Shown: piece by piece, positions 17,284 to 25,437 of the stretch
Position numbering within the stretch: the stretch's first letter is position 1
How the letters are laid out: the number at the start of each line of letters is the position of its first letter
DNA from: Sphingomonas lycopersici
Lineage (GTDB): Bacteria; Pseudomonadota; Alphaproteobacteria; Sphingomonadales; Sphingomonadaceae
Direction: 5' to 3'
Length of the DNA stretch: 64,000 nucleotides
Assembly (NCBI RefSeq): GCF_026130605.1
Contig: NZ_JANFAU010000012.1
Location: 1-64,000, forward strand
Made by a program: the position numbers and the translations under genes
Notes under the pieces: model-generated
What the model was told of the DNA's origin: nothing
Seen by the model: only the letters and a program-made list of their open reading frames with translations
Database searches by the model: none

Positions 17284-18810
17284 TCATGCCGTCACCCCCG
17301 GCAACGTCGCGCCGCTTGCCTTGACCAAGGCACCCGAGGTGACCAGCGCGGTGGCCTTCGCCATATCGGGCGCGAAATGGCGATCGTCGGCGAGCGTCGG
17401 CACCTCGCCGCGGATCGCGCCGCGCGCCGCCTCCAGCGCGCCCGACGAGGTGAGCGGGGCGTGGAAGTCGCAGCCCTGCGCCGCGGCAAGCGCCTCGATG
17501 CCGATGACATGCGCGGCATTGGCGGCCATCGCCAGCAGCCGCCGCGCGCCATGCGCCGCCATCGAGACATGATCCTCCTGATTGGCCGAGGTGGGGATCG
17601 AATCGACCGACGCGGGATAGGCGCGCTGCTTGTTCTCGCTGACCAGCGCGGCGGCGGTGACCTGCGGGATCATGAACCCCGAGTTGAGCCCCGGGCGCGG
17701 GGTGAGGAAGGCGGGGAGCCCCGACAGCGCCGGATCGACCAGCATCGCGATGCGACGTTCGGCGATCGAGCCGATCTCGCAGATCGCGATCGCGATCATG
17801 TCGGCGGCGAAGGCGACGGGCTCGGCGTGGAAATTGCCGCCCGACAGCGCCTCGTCGGTATCGGCGAAGATCAGCGGATTGTCGCTGACGCCGTTCGCCT
17901 CGGTGGCGAGCGTCGCCGCCGCCTGACGCAGCACGTCGAGCGCGGCGCCCATCACCTGCGGCTGGCAGCGCAGGCAATAGGGATCCTGAACGCGCGGATC
18001 GTCCTCGCGGTGGCTGGCGCGGATCGCCGAATCGGTCATCAGATGGCGCAAGGCATCGCCGACCACGATCTGCCCGGCATGGCCGCGCAAGGCGTGGATG
18101 CGCGCGTCGAACGGCGCGTCGGAGCCCTTCGTCGCCTCGGTCGAAAGCGCGCCGGTGACCAAAGCGGCCTGAAACACGCCCTCCGCCTCGAACAGCCCGG
18201 CGAGCGCATTGGCGGTGGAGAATTGCGTGCCGTTGAGCAGCGCGAGACCCTCCTTCGGGCCGAGCTCGAGCGGGGCGAGCCCGGCGCGCGCCAGCGCGTC
18301 GGCCGCGGGGAGGGTTTCGCCGTTGACGACGATCTCGCCCGCACCGATCATCGTCGCGGCCATATGCGCGAGCGGGGCGAGATCGCCCGAGGCGCCGACC
18401 GAGCCCTGGCACGGGATCACCGGGAGCAGGTCGTTCGCGAGCATCGCTTCGAGCAACGCGATCGTCTCGGGCCGCACCCCCGAGGCGCCGACCCCGAGGC
18501 TGGCGAGCTTGAGCGCGAGCATCAGCCGCACCACCCCGGCGGGGGAAGGCGCGCCGACGCCTGCAGCGTGGCTCAGCACGATATTGCGCTGGAGCGTCGC
18601 GAGATCCGCGTCGCCGATCTTGACGCTGGCGAGCTTCCCGAACCCGGTGTTGATGCCATAGACCGGCTGGTGCCGCGCGATGATCCGCGCGACCGCGGCG
18701 GCGCTTTCGGCGATGCGCGGGTGCGCGCTCTCGGCCAGTTTGGCGGGCGCGCCGCGATAGATGGTGCGCCAATCGGCCAGCGGGACATGGCCGGGGTGAA
18801 GGATGATCAC
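17284..18810 (-). CDS. hutH: Histidine ammonia-lyase
   Basis: 508 aa from a GTG at 18810 that overlaps the hutI stop (GTGA). It deaminates L-histidine to urocanate using the autocatalytic MIO cofactor, formed here from A140-S141-G142 in GSVGASGDLAP. The active-site YGINTGFG block is at 51-58, and NGTQFSTANA and NSGFMIPQ are present. It is full length. The long open frame upstream is a shadow of hutI. Confidence 0.97.
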   Translation of the reverse strand: MIILHPGHVPLADWRTIYRGAPAKLAESAHPRIAESAAAVARIIARHQPVYGINTGFGKLASVKIGDADLATLQRNIVLSHAAGVGAPSPAGVVRLMLALKLASLGVGASGVRPETIALLEAMLANDLLPVIPCQGSVGASGDLAPLAHMAATMIGAGEIVVNGETLPAADALARAGLAPLELGPKEGLALLNGTQFSTANALAGLFEAEGVFQAALVTGALSTEATKGSDAPFDARIHALRGHAGQIVVGDALRHLMTDSAIRASHREDDPRVQDPYCLRCQPQVMGAALDVLRQAAATLATEANGVSDNPLIFADTDEALSGGNFHAEPVAFAADMIAIAICEIGSIAERRIAMLVDPALSGLPAFLTPRPGLNSGFMIPQVTAAALVSENKQRAYPASVDSIPTSANQEDHVSMAAHGARRLLAMAANAAHVIGIEALAAAQGCDFHAPLTSSGALEAARGAIRGEVPTLADDRHFAPDMAKATALVTSGALVKASGATLPGVTA

Positions 18811-19997
18811 TTGCCTCTCCGAATACGGGTGTGAAGGGGGTTGAAACCAAAGCGATAGACGAGCTCGGCGGGGCGCTGGACGTTCCAGATCGCGAGATCG
18901 CATTGCTTGCCGGGTTCGAGCGTGCCGATCGCATCGGCGCGGCCGATCGCGCGCGCGGCGTTGACGGTGACCGCGCGCAACACCTCGTCGACCGTCAGCC
19001 GGAACAGCGTCGCGCCCATGTTGAGCACGAGCAGCAGCGAGGTGAGCGGCGAGGTGCCCGGGTTGCTGTCGGTGGCGAGCGCGATCGGCACCCCCGCGGC
19101 GCGCAATGCGGCGATCGGCGGCAGCTTGGTCTCGCGGGTGAAATAATAAGCGCCGGGGAGGAGGGTCGCGACGGTGCCCGCGGCGGCCATCGCGGCGATC
19201 CCCGCGTCGTCGAGATATTCGAGATGATCGGCCGAGAGCGCCTTGTGCCGCGCGGCGAGCGCGGCGCCGTGGAGGTTGGAGAGCTGTTCGGCGTGGAGCT
19301 TGACCGGGAGGGTGTGGCGCGCGGCGGCGGCGAAGACGCGCTCGGTCTGCGCCGGGGTGAAGCCGATCCCCTCGCAAAAGGCGTCGACCGCGTCGGCAAG
19401 GCCCTCGCGCGCGATTGCGGGGAGCATCACGTCGCAGACCTGGGCGATATAGCCGTCGGGGTCGCCGGCATATTCGGGCGGGAGCGCGTGCGCGCCGAGG
19501 AAAGTGGTGGTGACCGAAACGTCGCGCGCCGCGCCGAGCTTGCGCGCGGCGCGGAGCAGCCGGGCCTCGCTCCCGGGGTCGAGCCCATAGCCCGATTTGA
19601 TCTCGATCGTCGTCACCCCCTCGGCGAGCAAAGCGTCGAGCCGGGGGAGCGCGGCGGCGACCAGTTCGTCCTCGCTCGCGGCGCGGGTGGCGCGCATCGT
19701 CGATACGATCCCGCCCCCGGCGCGCGCGATCTCCTCATAGGAGGCGCCCGCCAGCCGCAGCTCGAATTCATGCGCGCGATCACCGGCATAGACGAGATGG
19801 GTATGGCAATCGATCAGCCCCGGCGTGATCCAGCGCCCGGCGCAGTCGATCGTCTCGCGCGCCGGCGGCGCGTCGCCGGCGGGGCCGGCATAAGTGATGA
19901 CGCCGTCTTCGCAGGCGATGGCGGCATGTTCGATGATGCCCAGCGCGGGGCCGGTCATCGTGGCGAGTCGGGCGTTGGTCCAGAGGCGATCGGCCAT
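18807..19997 (-). CDS. hutI: Imidazolonepropionase
   Basis: 396 aa, an amidohydrolase that opens imidazolonepropionate to N-formimidoyl-L-glutamate. Metal ligands are in IDCHTHLVYAGDR (H65, H67). Further signatures are EIKSGYGLD and KLHAEQLSN (the metal histidine and the conserved H-A-E), plus ATDSNPGTSP at the fourth ligand. It is first in the leftward operon hutI-hutH-hutG-hutU, and a palindromic candidate operator lies about 28 bp upstream of its ATG. Confidence 0.97.
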   Translation of the reverse strand: MADRLWTNARLATMTGPALGIIEHAAIACEDGVITYAGPAGDAPPARETIDCAGRWITPGLIDCHTHLVYAGDRAHEFELRLAGASYEEIARAGGGIVSTMRATRAASEDELVAAALPRLDALLAEGVTTIEIKSGYGLDPGSEARLLRAARKLGAARDVSVTTTFLGAHALPPEYAGDPDGYIAQVCDVMLPAIAREGLADAVDAFCEGIGFTPAQTERVFAAAARHTLPVKLHAEQLSNLHGAALAARHKALSADHLEYLDDAGIAAMAAAGTVATLLPGAYYFTRETKLPPIAALRAAGVPIALATDSNPGTSPLTSLLLVLNMGATLFRLTVDEVLRAVTVNAARAIGRADAIGTLEPGKQCDLAIWNVQRPAELVYRFGFNPLHTRIRRGK

Positions 19998-20024
19998 GCG
20001 CTTATCATTGCAGCGTTCGATGAT

Positions 20025-20038
20025 AATGTATAGACATT
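20025..20038. promoter_or_regulatory. Candidate HutC (GntR) operator
   Basis: AATGTATAGACATT has the inverted arms AATGT and ACATT around a 4-bp centre. It lies 28 bp upstream of the hutI ATG in the divergent hut promoter region. GntR/HutC repressors bind similar TGTATA-type palindromes, and a hutC gene is in the locus, so autogenous control of both operons is the expectation. Confidence 0.6.
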
Positions 20039-20072
20039 ATTGCGACGCGATGACGAAGGCCGTTCCTCTCCC

Positions 20073-20147
20073 CGTCATGCCGGGCTTGATCCGGCATCCA
20101 GAGCCGTCGCTTGTGACTCTGGATACCGGGTCGAGCCCGGCATGACG
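20073..20147. repeat. Palindromic repeat (CGTCATGCCGGGCTTGATC family), copy 1
   Basis: CGTCATGCCGGGCTTGATCC and its inverse end CGAGCCCGGCATGACG enclose inner arms CATCCAGAG/CTCTGGAT. Related copies lie at 34571-34654 and 35802-35884. Confidence 0.75.
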
Positions 20148-20186
20148 GCGATGGGTTGGGGGGTAAGGCATCATGCGTAAGATGGG

Positions 20187-20270
20187 GTCCACCCCGGCGC
20201 AGGCCGGGGTCCAGCATCGGGCCGGTCGTAAACTGGGCTCCGGCCTTCGGGGTGCCCCTTCGCCGGGGCG
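20187..20270. repeat. Palindromic repeat (CACCCCGGCGAAGG family), copy 2, inverted
   Basis: The reverse-oriented and more diverged copy of the element at 17161-17272. Its core reads CCAGCATCGGGCCGGTCGTA. It sits immediately upstream of hutF. Confidence 0.7.
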
Positions 20271-20300
20271 GAAGTCCAGTGATGTTCTAAGGAGAATGAC

Positions 20301-21644
20301 GTGACGACGCTGCATTTTGCCGAAGCGATGTTGCCCGGGGGCTGGGCGCGCGACGTGCGCGTGACGATCGCCGGCGGGGTGATCGCGTCGGTCGAAACGG
20401 GGGCGGACGCGCAGCCCGGCGACGAGCGGCATCGCGCCGCGCTGCCGGGGATGCCCAATCTCCACAGCCACGCCTTCCAGCGCGGGATGGCGGGGCTGGC
20501 CGAGGTCGCCGGGCCGAGCGACGATAGTTTCTGGACGTGGCGCGAGGTGATGTATCGCTTCGCCGAGCGCGTCTCGCCCGACGATCTCGCGGCGATCGCG
20601 GCGATGGCCTATATCGAGATGCTCGAGGGCGGGTTCACCCGCGTCGGGGAATTCCACTATCTGCATCATGCGCCCGACGGCACGGCCTATGCCGATCGCG
20701 CGGCGATGAGCGCGGCGATCGCGGCGGCGGCGCGCGAGACCGGGATCGCGCTGACCCATTTGCCGGTCTTCTATGCGCATGCCGGGTTCGGCGGGCTGCC
20801 GCTGGGCGCGCGGCAGCAACCCTTCGGGCATGATGTCGACGGGTTCGCCGCGTTGCTGGAGGGCGCGCGGGCGGCGTGCGCGGGGTTGCCCGATGCGGTG
20901 GTGGGCGTCGCGCCGCATTCGCTGCGCGCGGTGACCCCCGAGGAACTGATGGCGCTGGAGGCGATCGCGCCGGACGCGCCGGTCCATATCCATATCGCCG
21001 AGCAGGTGCGCGAGGTGGAGGATTGCGTCGCGTGGAGCGGGGCGCGGCCGGTCGAGTGGCTGCTCGATCATGCCGCGGTGGACGCGCGCTGGTGCCTCGT
21101 CCATGCGACGCACATGACCGCGGCGGAAACCGGCAGGCTGGCGAAGACGGGCGCGGTGGCGGGGCTGTGCCCGATCACCGAGGCCAATCTCGGCGACGGC
21201 ATCTTTCCCGCGGTCGATTTCGTCGCGGCGGGGGGCGTCTATGGCATCGGCTCGGATTCGAACGTGCTGATCGACGCGGGCGAGGAATTGCGGCTGCTCG
21301 AATATGGCCAGCGGCTCGAGCGGCGCGCGCGCAACCTGCTCGGGCGCGGCGGGGCGACGGGCGATGCCCTGTGGCGCGATGCGGTCGCGGGCGGCGCGCG
21401 GGCATTGGGCGCGGCGAGCGGGATCGCGGTCGGCAATGCGGCGGATATCGTCTCGCTGGCGGCGGATCATCCCGCCTTCGTCGCGCGGGAAGGGGCGGCG
21501 CTGGCCGATGCGTTGGTGTTCGCGCGCGGCGCGGTCGATCGCGTCTGGCGTCGCGGCGTCGCGGTGGTGCGCGGCGGGCGGCATGTCGCGCGCGAGGGGG
21601 TCGTGCAGCGCTATGCCACGACCTTGGCGGCCTTGCTGGCATGA
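20301..21644 (+). CDS. hutF: Formimidoylglutamate deiminase
   Basis: 447 aa with a GTG start preceded by AAGGAG at 9 bases. It converts N-formimidoylglutamate to N-formylglutamate plus ammonia, feeding HutG. It is an amidohydrolase: metal ligands in MPNLHSHAFQRG (H55, H57), HIHIAEQ with the third histidine, LVHATHMT, and IGSDSN with the conserved aspartate. Its partner hutG confirms the five-step pathway variant. hutC follows with a four-base ATGA overlap. Confidence 0.96.
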   Translation: MTTLHFAEAMLPGGWARDVRVTIAGGVIASVETGADAQPGDERHRAALPGMPNLHSHAFQRGMAGLAEVAGPSDDSFWTWREVMYRFAERVSPDDLAAIAAMAYIEMLEGGFTRVGEFHYLHHAPDGTAYADRAAMSAAIAAAARETGIALTHLPVFYAHAGFGGLPLGARQQPFGHDVDGFAALLEGARAACAGLPDAVVGVAPHSLRAVTPEELMALEAIAPDAPVHIHIAEQVREVEDCVAWSGARPVEWLLDHAAVDARWCLVHATHMTAAETGRLAKTGAVAGLCPITEANLGDGIFPAVDFVAAGGVYGIGSDSNVLIDAGEELRLLEYGQRLERRARNLLGRGGATGDALWRDAVAGGARALGAASGIAVGNAADIVSLAADHPAFVAREGAALADALVFARGAVDRVWRRGVAVVRGGRHVAREGVVQRYATTLAALLA

Positions 21645-22342
21645 CGTCGCTCCACGCCCGGATCGTCGGCGAGATCGAGGCGGATATCCTGTCGGGCGCG
21701 CTCGCGGCGGGGGCGCGGCTGCCGGTCGAGCAGGAATTGATGCTGCGCTACGATTGCTCGCGGATGACGGTGAGCAAGGCGCTCGGCGAACTCGCGCGCC
21801 GCGGGCTGATCGATCGCCGCAAGCGTGCGGGCACCTTCGTCCAGCGGCCGCGGGTTCATTCGGTGGTGCTCGATATCCCCGATCTCGCGCAGGAGGTCGC
21901 GGCGCGCGGGCAGGCCTATGCCTATCGCCTTGTCGAACGCCGCATCCGCCCCCCGCGCGACGCCGCCGAGCGCGCGCTGGCGGGGGCGGGGGCATTGCTC
22001 CAGATCGACGGGGTCCACCTCGCCGACGGACTGCCGCTGGCGGCGGAGCAACGGCTGGTAAGCCTCGCCAGCGTGCCCGAGGCGGCGGACGAGACGTTTG
22101 ATCATGTCGCGCCGGGCGGGTGGCTGCTGCATCATGTGCCGTGGACCGAGGCCGAGACGCGCATTGCCGCCGCGGGTGCCGAGGGCGCGGTCGCCGCGCA
22201 GCTTCGGGTGGCGGCGGGGACGGCGTGCCTCGTCATCGAGCGCACGACGTGGCGCGGCGACGCCGGGGTGACATTTGTTCGGCAACACTTCCTCGGCGCC
22301 CATTACGACCTGGTGGCGCGGTTCGGGCCGGGGGCGCGTTAG
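21641..22342 (+). CDS. hutC: Histidine utilisation repressor, GntR/HutC family
   Basis: 233 aa from the ATG at 21641, overlapping the hutF stop. The N-terminal winged helix-turn-helix (about 1-75) has RLPVEQELMLRYDCSRMTVSKAL. The C-terminal UTRA ligand-binding domain (about 90-230) would bind urocanate or a related intermediate and ends with an HFLGAHYDLVARF block. It probably represses both hut operons through the palindrome near 20025-20038. Confidence 0.93.
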   Translation: MTSLHARIVGEIEADILSGALAAGARLPVEQELMLRYDCSRMTVSKALGELARRGLIDRRKRAGTFVQRPRVHSVVLDIPDLAQEVAARGQAYAYRLVERRIRPPRDAAERALAGAGALLQIDGVHLADGLPLAAEQRLVSLASVPEAADETFDHVAPGGWLLHHVPWTEAETRIAAAGAEGAVAAQLRVAAGTACLVIERTTWRGDAGVTFVRQHFLGAHYDLVARFGPGAR

Positions 22343-22360
22343 AGTGCGCGCAACATCTCC

Positions 22361-22438
22361 CGTTCGCCCTGAGCCTGTCGAAGGGCGGCCCCAACTCACG
22401 AACGGCGGGACGCCCTTCGACAAGCTCAGGGCGAACGG
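22361..22438. repeat. Palindromic repeat (CTTCGACAAGCTCAGG family), copy 1
   Basis: CGTTCGCCCTGAGCCTGTCGAAGGGC is the left arm and GCCCTTCGACAAGCTCAGGGCGAACG the right arm of this inverted repeat, between the convergent ends of hutC and the XRE gene. Other copies are at 25329, 27298, 38987, 46636 and 48635. Confidence 0.85.
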
Positions 22439-22462
22439 AGGAGCGGTGCCGCGGTTGAGGGC

Positions 22463-23026
22463 TTAAAGCGCCCGGACCAGCCGGGTCGCGACCGCAAGCC
22501 ACGGCGCGTCGGCGATCGTCTGCGGCTTCGCCCCGAGCACCGGGGGGAGGATCGTCGCCTTGCCGCCCGCCACCGCGATCAGCCGCCCGAACACGAAGCG
22601 CCCCGCGGGCACCGGCGCGAGCACGTCGCGGTTGAGCGCGCCCGCGAAATCGGCCGGGGCGAGCATGTCGCACCAGATCTCGTCCCCCGCGCGATAGTCG
22701 CCGACCCCCGCGCCGACCGTCACCGCAACCGCCCCCGGGGTCGGCTGCGGCGGGGTGACGCGGGCGGCGCGGCGCGGCGCGGTCGCGCCGTCGGCATCGA
22801 GCAACGCCGCCACCGCCAGATCGCCGCGCTCGGGCAGCGAGACGAGATCCGCCGCCTCGACCCCCAGCGCCGCCGCGATGCGGTTGAGCCACGCGACCGA
22901 AACGGTGCGGGTGCCGGTCTCGAGCCGGCCGATCGTCTGCGCGGTGGTCGGCGGCGAACAGCGTTGCGCCACCTCCTCCAGCGTCAGCCCCTTGGCGCGG
23001 CGTACTTCACGGATCGCGGTGATCAT
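22463..23026 (-). CDS. XRE-family helix-turn-helix regulator
   Basis: 187 aa. A Cro/C1-type HTH occupies residues 1-60 (IREVRRAKGLTLEEVAQRC, then TAQTIGRLETGTRTVS as the recognition region). About 120 residues of unrecognised C-terminal domain follow, rich in Ala/Pro/Val, and could be a sensory or multimerisation domain. It is divergent from the DUF6456 gene across an 89-bp gap holding AACC/GGTT half-sites, which may be its own operator. No target function is known. Confidence 0.8.
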   Translation of the reverse strand: MITAIREVRRAKGLTLEEVAQRCSPPTTAQTIGRLETGTRTVSVAWLNRIAAALGVEAADLVSLPERGDLAVAALLDADGATAPRRAARVTPPQPTPGAVAVTVGAGVGDYRAGDEIWCDMLAPADFAGALNRDVLAPVPAGRFVFGRLIAVAGGKATILPPVLGAKPQTIADAPWLAVATRLVRAL

Positions 23027-23037
23027 GACGATTTCCT

Positions 23038-23056
23038 AACCAAATCGGTTTTAACC
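23038..23056. promoter_or_regulatory. Candidate XRE operator half-sites
   Basis: AACC-N5-GGTT-N2-AACC (23038-23056) lies 12 bp upstream of the XRE gene start, in an AT-richer pocket. The inverted half-sites fit an autoregulatory site, but this is pattern-based only. Confidence 0.3.
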
Positions 23057-23115
23057 CTGTCCTACAAACAACCGCCGATGGCAAGAGGGAATTCGCAACG
23101 CGAAAGGCAGATGAC

Positions 23116-23580
23116 ATGCGCGAATTGGTGGAACGGGCGATCGACCGGGACGGCGTGGTACGTACCGCGACGCGGGGAGCGCGAACCGTTACGGTGAACC
23201 TCGGCGAATCCGCGCTGGCGTGGCTGGCGGCGCGCGGGCTGGTCGATGCGCGGCAATGCGAGGCGGGCGAGCGGCTGCGCGCCGATTACGAACGCGCCGC
23301 GATCGCCCCGCGCACGACGATGTGCTGGGATGTCCAGCGGGTCGACGGCGGCGGCGGCGACGGGGCCGATCCCGCGACCGCGCAACTCGCCGCGAAACGG
23401 CGCTTCGATGCCGCGCTCGCCGCGGTGGGGCGCGGGCTCGGCGACATATTGTGGCGAGTGGTGTGCGCCGACGAACGGCTGCCCGCCGCCGAACGCGCCT
23501 TGGGCTGGCCGGCGCGCTCGGGGCGATTGGTGCTGGGGCTGGCGCTGGATCGTCTGGCGGACCATTATAAATTGCGCTGA
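23116..23580 (+). CDS. DUF6456 domain protein
   Basis: 154 aa. The central RLRADYERAAIAPRTTMCWDV segment (54-74) matches the DUF6456 family found in sphingomonads and relatives; its function is unknown. The C-terminal part, with LGDILWRVVCADERLPAAER and WPARSGRLVLGLALDRLADHY, resembles small DNA-binding/HTH-like helical proteins. It starts at an ATG with GAAAGG upstream. The next gene (dapF-like) starts 20 bp downstream, so they may be cotranscribed. Confidence 0.75.
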   Translation: MRELVERAIDRDGVVRTATRGARTVTVNLGESALAWLAARGLVDARQCEAGERLRADYERAAIAPRTTMCWDVQRVDGGGGDGADPATAQLAAKRRFDAALAAVGRGLGDILWRVVCADERLPAAERALGWPARSGRLVLGLALDRLADHYKLR

Positions 23581-23599
23581 ACGCTGATAGAGAGGCGCG

Positions 23600-24547
23600 A
23601 TGCGGTTCGAAATCGTCAAATGTCACGGATCGGGAAACGACTTCCCGCTGATCGACGCGCGTGGGATCGCGCTGGATGACGCGCAATGGTCGATCGTCGC
23701 GCGCGCGCTCGCCGACCGGCGCGGCGCGGTGGGGGGCGACGGGCTGCTGATCATGCAGGAAAGCCACGGCCATATCCGCTTCCGCATGTGGAATGCCGAC
23801 GGGTCGGAGGCGGAAACCTGCCTCAACGGCGTGCGCTGCGTCGCGCGGATGGCGTTCGAGCGACTGGGGATCGATCGCGCGACGCTGCATCTGATGCGCT
23901 CGACGGTCGAGGTGTCGCGCGAGCCCGATCTCGCCCCCGGCGTTCATACCGTGCGCGAGGTGGCGGGGCCGGCGTCGCTTGATATCGGCGAATGGCCGCT
24001 GCTCGGCGAGGGGCATGAGATCGTCGAGCGGCCGATCGCGCGGCTTGATCCGGTACTCGCCTTCACCGCGGTGGCGATGCCCAACCCGCATCTCGTGACC
24101 TTCGTCGACGCGATCGACGAGGCGGCGCTGGTGCGGATCGGCGAGGCGTGCGAGGCGGCGCCCGACTGGCTGCCCAACCGCGCCAATGTGTCGTTCGTGC
24201 GCGTGCTCGCGCCTGATGCGATCTATGTCCGTACCTTCGAACGCGGGGTGGGGCTGACCGACAGTTGCGGCAGCGCGATGGCCGCCTCGGCCTTCGCCGC
24301 GGCGCTGACCGGGCGCACCGCGTTCGACCGCGAGGTGATCGTGCGCAACAAGGGCGGGCTGGTGACGGCGCGCGCCGAGGGCGACGGGATGGTCGCGCTG
24401 AGCGGCAATGCGACCTGGGAATGGGAAGGCGCGGTGAGCGTCGATTTCGCCGAGGCGCTCGCCGGCGATCTCAATGTCGCGCATCATTTCAACGACGAGA
24501 TCGCCGCCTGGGCGATCGTCGCCGAGCAGAGCGCGGCGGCGGTGTGA
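23600..24547 (+). CDS. dapF: DapF-family diaminopimelate epimerase (atypical)
   Basis: 315 aa. DapF epimerises LL- to meso-diaminopimelate for lysine and peptidoglycan. The fold and both catalytic cysteines are present: C74 in NADGSEAETCLNG and C223 in DSCGSAMAAS. The usual C-G-N-G after the first cysteine is C-L-N-G here, and the protein carries a C-terminal extension of about 35 residues beyond typical DapF. It could be the housekeeping enzyme or a paralogue with another amino-acid substrate. It overlaps the methyltransferase start (GTGA). Confidence 0.78.
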   Translation: MRFEIVKCHGSGNDFPLIDARGIALDDAQWSIVARALADRRGAVGGDGLLIMQESHGHIRFRMWNADGSEAETCLNGVRCVARMAFERLGIDRATLHLMRSTVEVSREPDLAPGVHTVREVAGPASLDIGEWPLLGEGHEIVERPIARLDPVLAFTAVAMPNPHLVTFVDAIDEAALVRIGEACEAAPDWLPNRANVSFVRVLAPDAIYVRTFERGVGLTDSCGSAMAASAFAAALTGRTAFDREVIVRNKGGLVTARAEGDGMVALSGNATWEWEGAVSVDFAEALAGDLNVAHHFNDEIAAWAIVAEQSAAAV

Positions 24548-25311
24548 CCATCCACCGCAGCGCGGCGGACGGCTATGCGGTCGGCGCGGGCAGCTATGTT
24601 CGCGGGCGGCCGGGCTATCCGCCCGAGGCGGCGCGGTGGCTGCGCGAGACGCTGGCGCTCGCGCCGGGGCGCGACGTGCTCGAAATCGGCGCGGGGACGG
24701 GCAAGTTCATCCCGCTGCTGCGCGCGACCGGGGCGCATGTGCTGGCGCTCGAGCCGGTCGCGGCGATGCGCGCGCGGCTGGCGCAGGACCATCGCGACGT
24801 GACGGTGCTCGACGGATCGGCCGCGGCGATCCCGCTTGCCGACGGCGCGGTCGATGCGGTCGTCTGCGCGCAGGCGTTCCACTGGTTCGCCACCGCCGAT
24901 GCGCTGACCGAGATGCGGCGCGTGCTCAGGCCGGGCGGGGTGCTCGGGCTGATCTGGAACGTGCGCGACGAGGAGGTGCCGTGGGTCGCGGCGCTCACCG
25001 CGCTGACCGATCCGTGGGAAGCCGGCACCCCGCGCTATCGCAGCGGGGCGTGGCGAAAGGTGTTTCCGGCGCCGGGGTTCGTGGAGATCGGAGAACGCGC
25101 GGTGCGCCACGCGCATGTCGGCAGCGCGGCGGCGGTGATCGTCGATCGCACCTTGTCGGTGAGCTTCATCGCCGCCTTGCCCGACGCGGCGCGCGACGAG
25201 GTGGAGCGGCAGGTGCGCGCGCTGATCGCCGATACCCCGGCGCTGGCGGGCGGGGGCGAGATCGCCTTTCCCTATGTGACGCGGATGTTCGCGTTTCGGC
25301 GGGTGGATTGA
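24544..25311 (+). CDS. Class I SAM-dependent methyltransferase
   Basis: 255 aa from a GTG overlapping the dapF-like stop. It has the Rossmann methyltransferase core: LEIGAGTGKFIPLL (motif I, about 46-59), ALEPVAAMRARL (acidic motif II), and the MRRVLRPGGVLGLIWN post-motif region. It resembles the UbiE/Trm9-like type 11 family; the substrate is unknown. The tight overlap with the dapF-like gene suggests a linked function or just operon economy. Confidence 0.8.
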   Translation: MTIHRSAADGYAVGAGSYVRGRPGYPPEAARWLRETLALAPGRDVLEIGAGTGKFIPLLRATGAHVLALEPVAAMRARLAQDHRDVTVLDGSAAAIPLADGAVDAVVCAQAFHWFATADALTEMRRVLRPGGVLGLIWNVRDEEVPWVAALTALTDPWEAGTPRYRSGAWRKVFPAPGFVEIGERAVRHAHVGSAAAVIVDRTLSVSFIAALPDAARDEVERQVRALIADTPALAGGGEIAFPYVTRMFAFRRVD

Positions 25312-25328
25312 CCGCGCACCGCTCCACC

Positions 25329-25403
25329 GGTCGCGCTGAGCTTGTGAGGGTGTCCTGTCCGTCGCGAAATAGGGGCGCCCTTCGACAAGCTCAGCCCGAA
25401 CGC
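25329..25403. repeat. Palindromic repeat (CTTCGACAAGCTCAGG family), copy 2
   Basis: A degenerate left arm (GGTCGCGCTGAGCTTGTGAGGG) and an intact right arm (GCCCTTCGACAAGCTCAG) lie between the convergent methyltransferase and ClC genes. Confidence 0.7.
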
Positions 25404-25437
25404 AGGGGCCGTGATTCCCGTCTAACGGGAGGCGGCT

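Larger units (their letters stand above)
19998..20300. other. hutI/hutF divergent regulatory gap
   Basis: This 303-bp gap separates the divergent halves of the hut locus. From left to right it holds the hutI leader with a palindromic candidate operator (20025-20038), two different palindromic repeats (20073-20147 and 20187-20270) and the hutF ribosome binding site. I see no gene in it. Confidence 0.8.
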
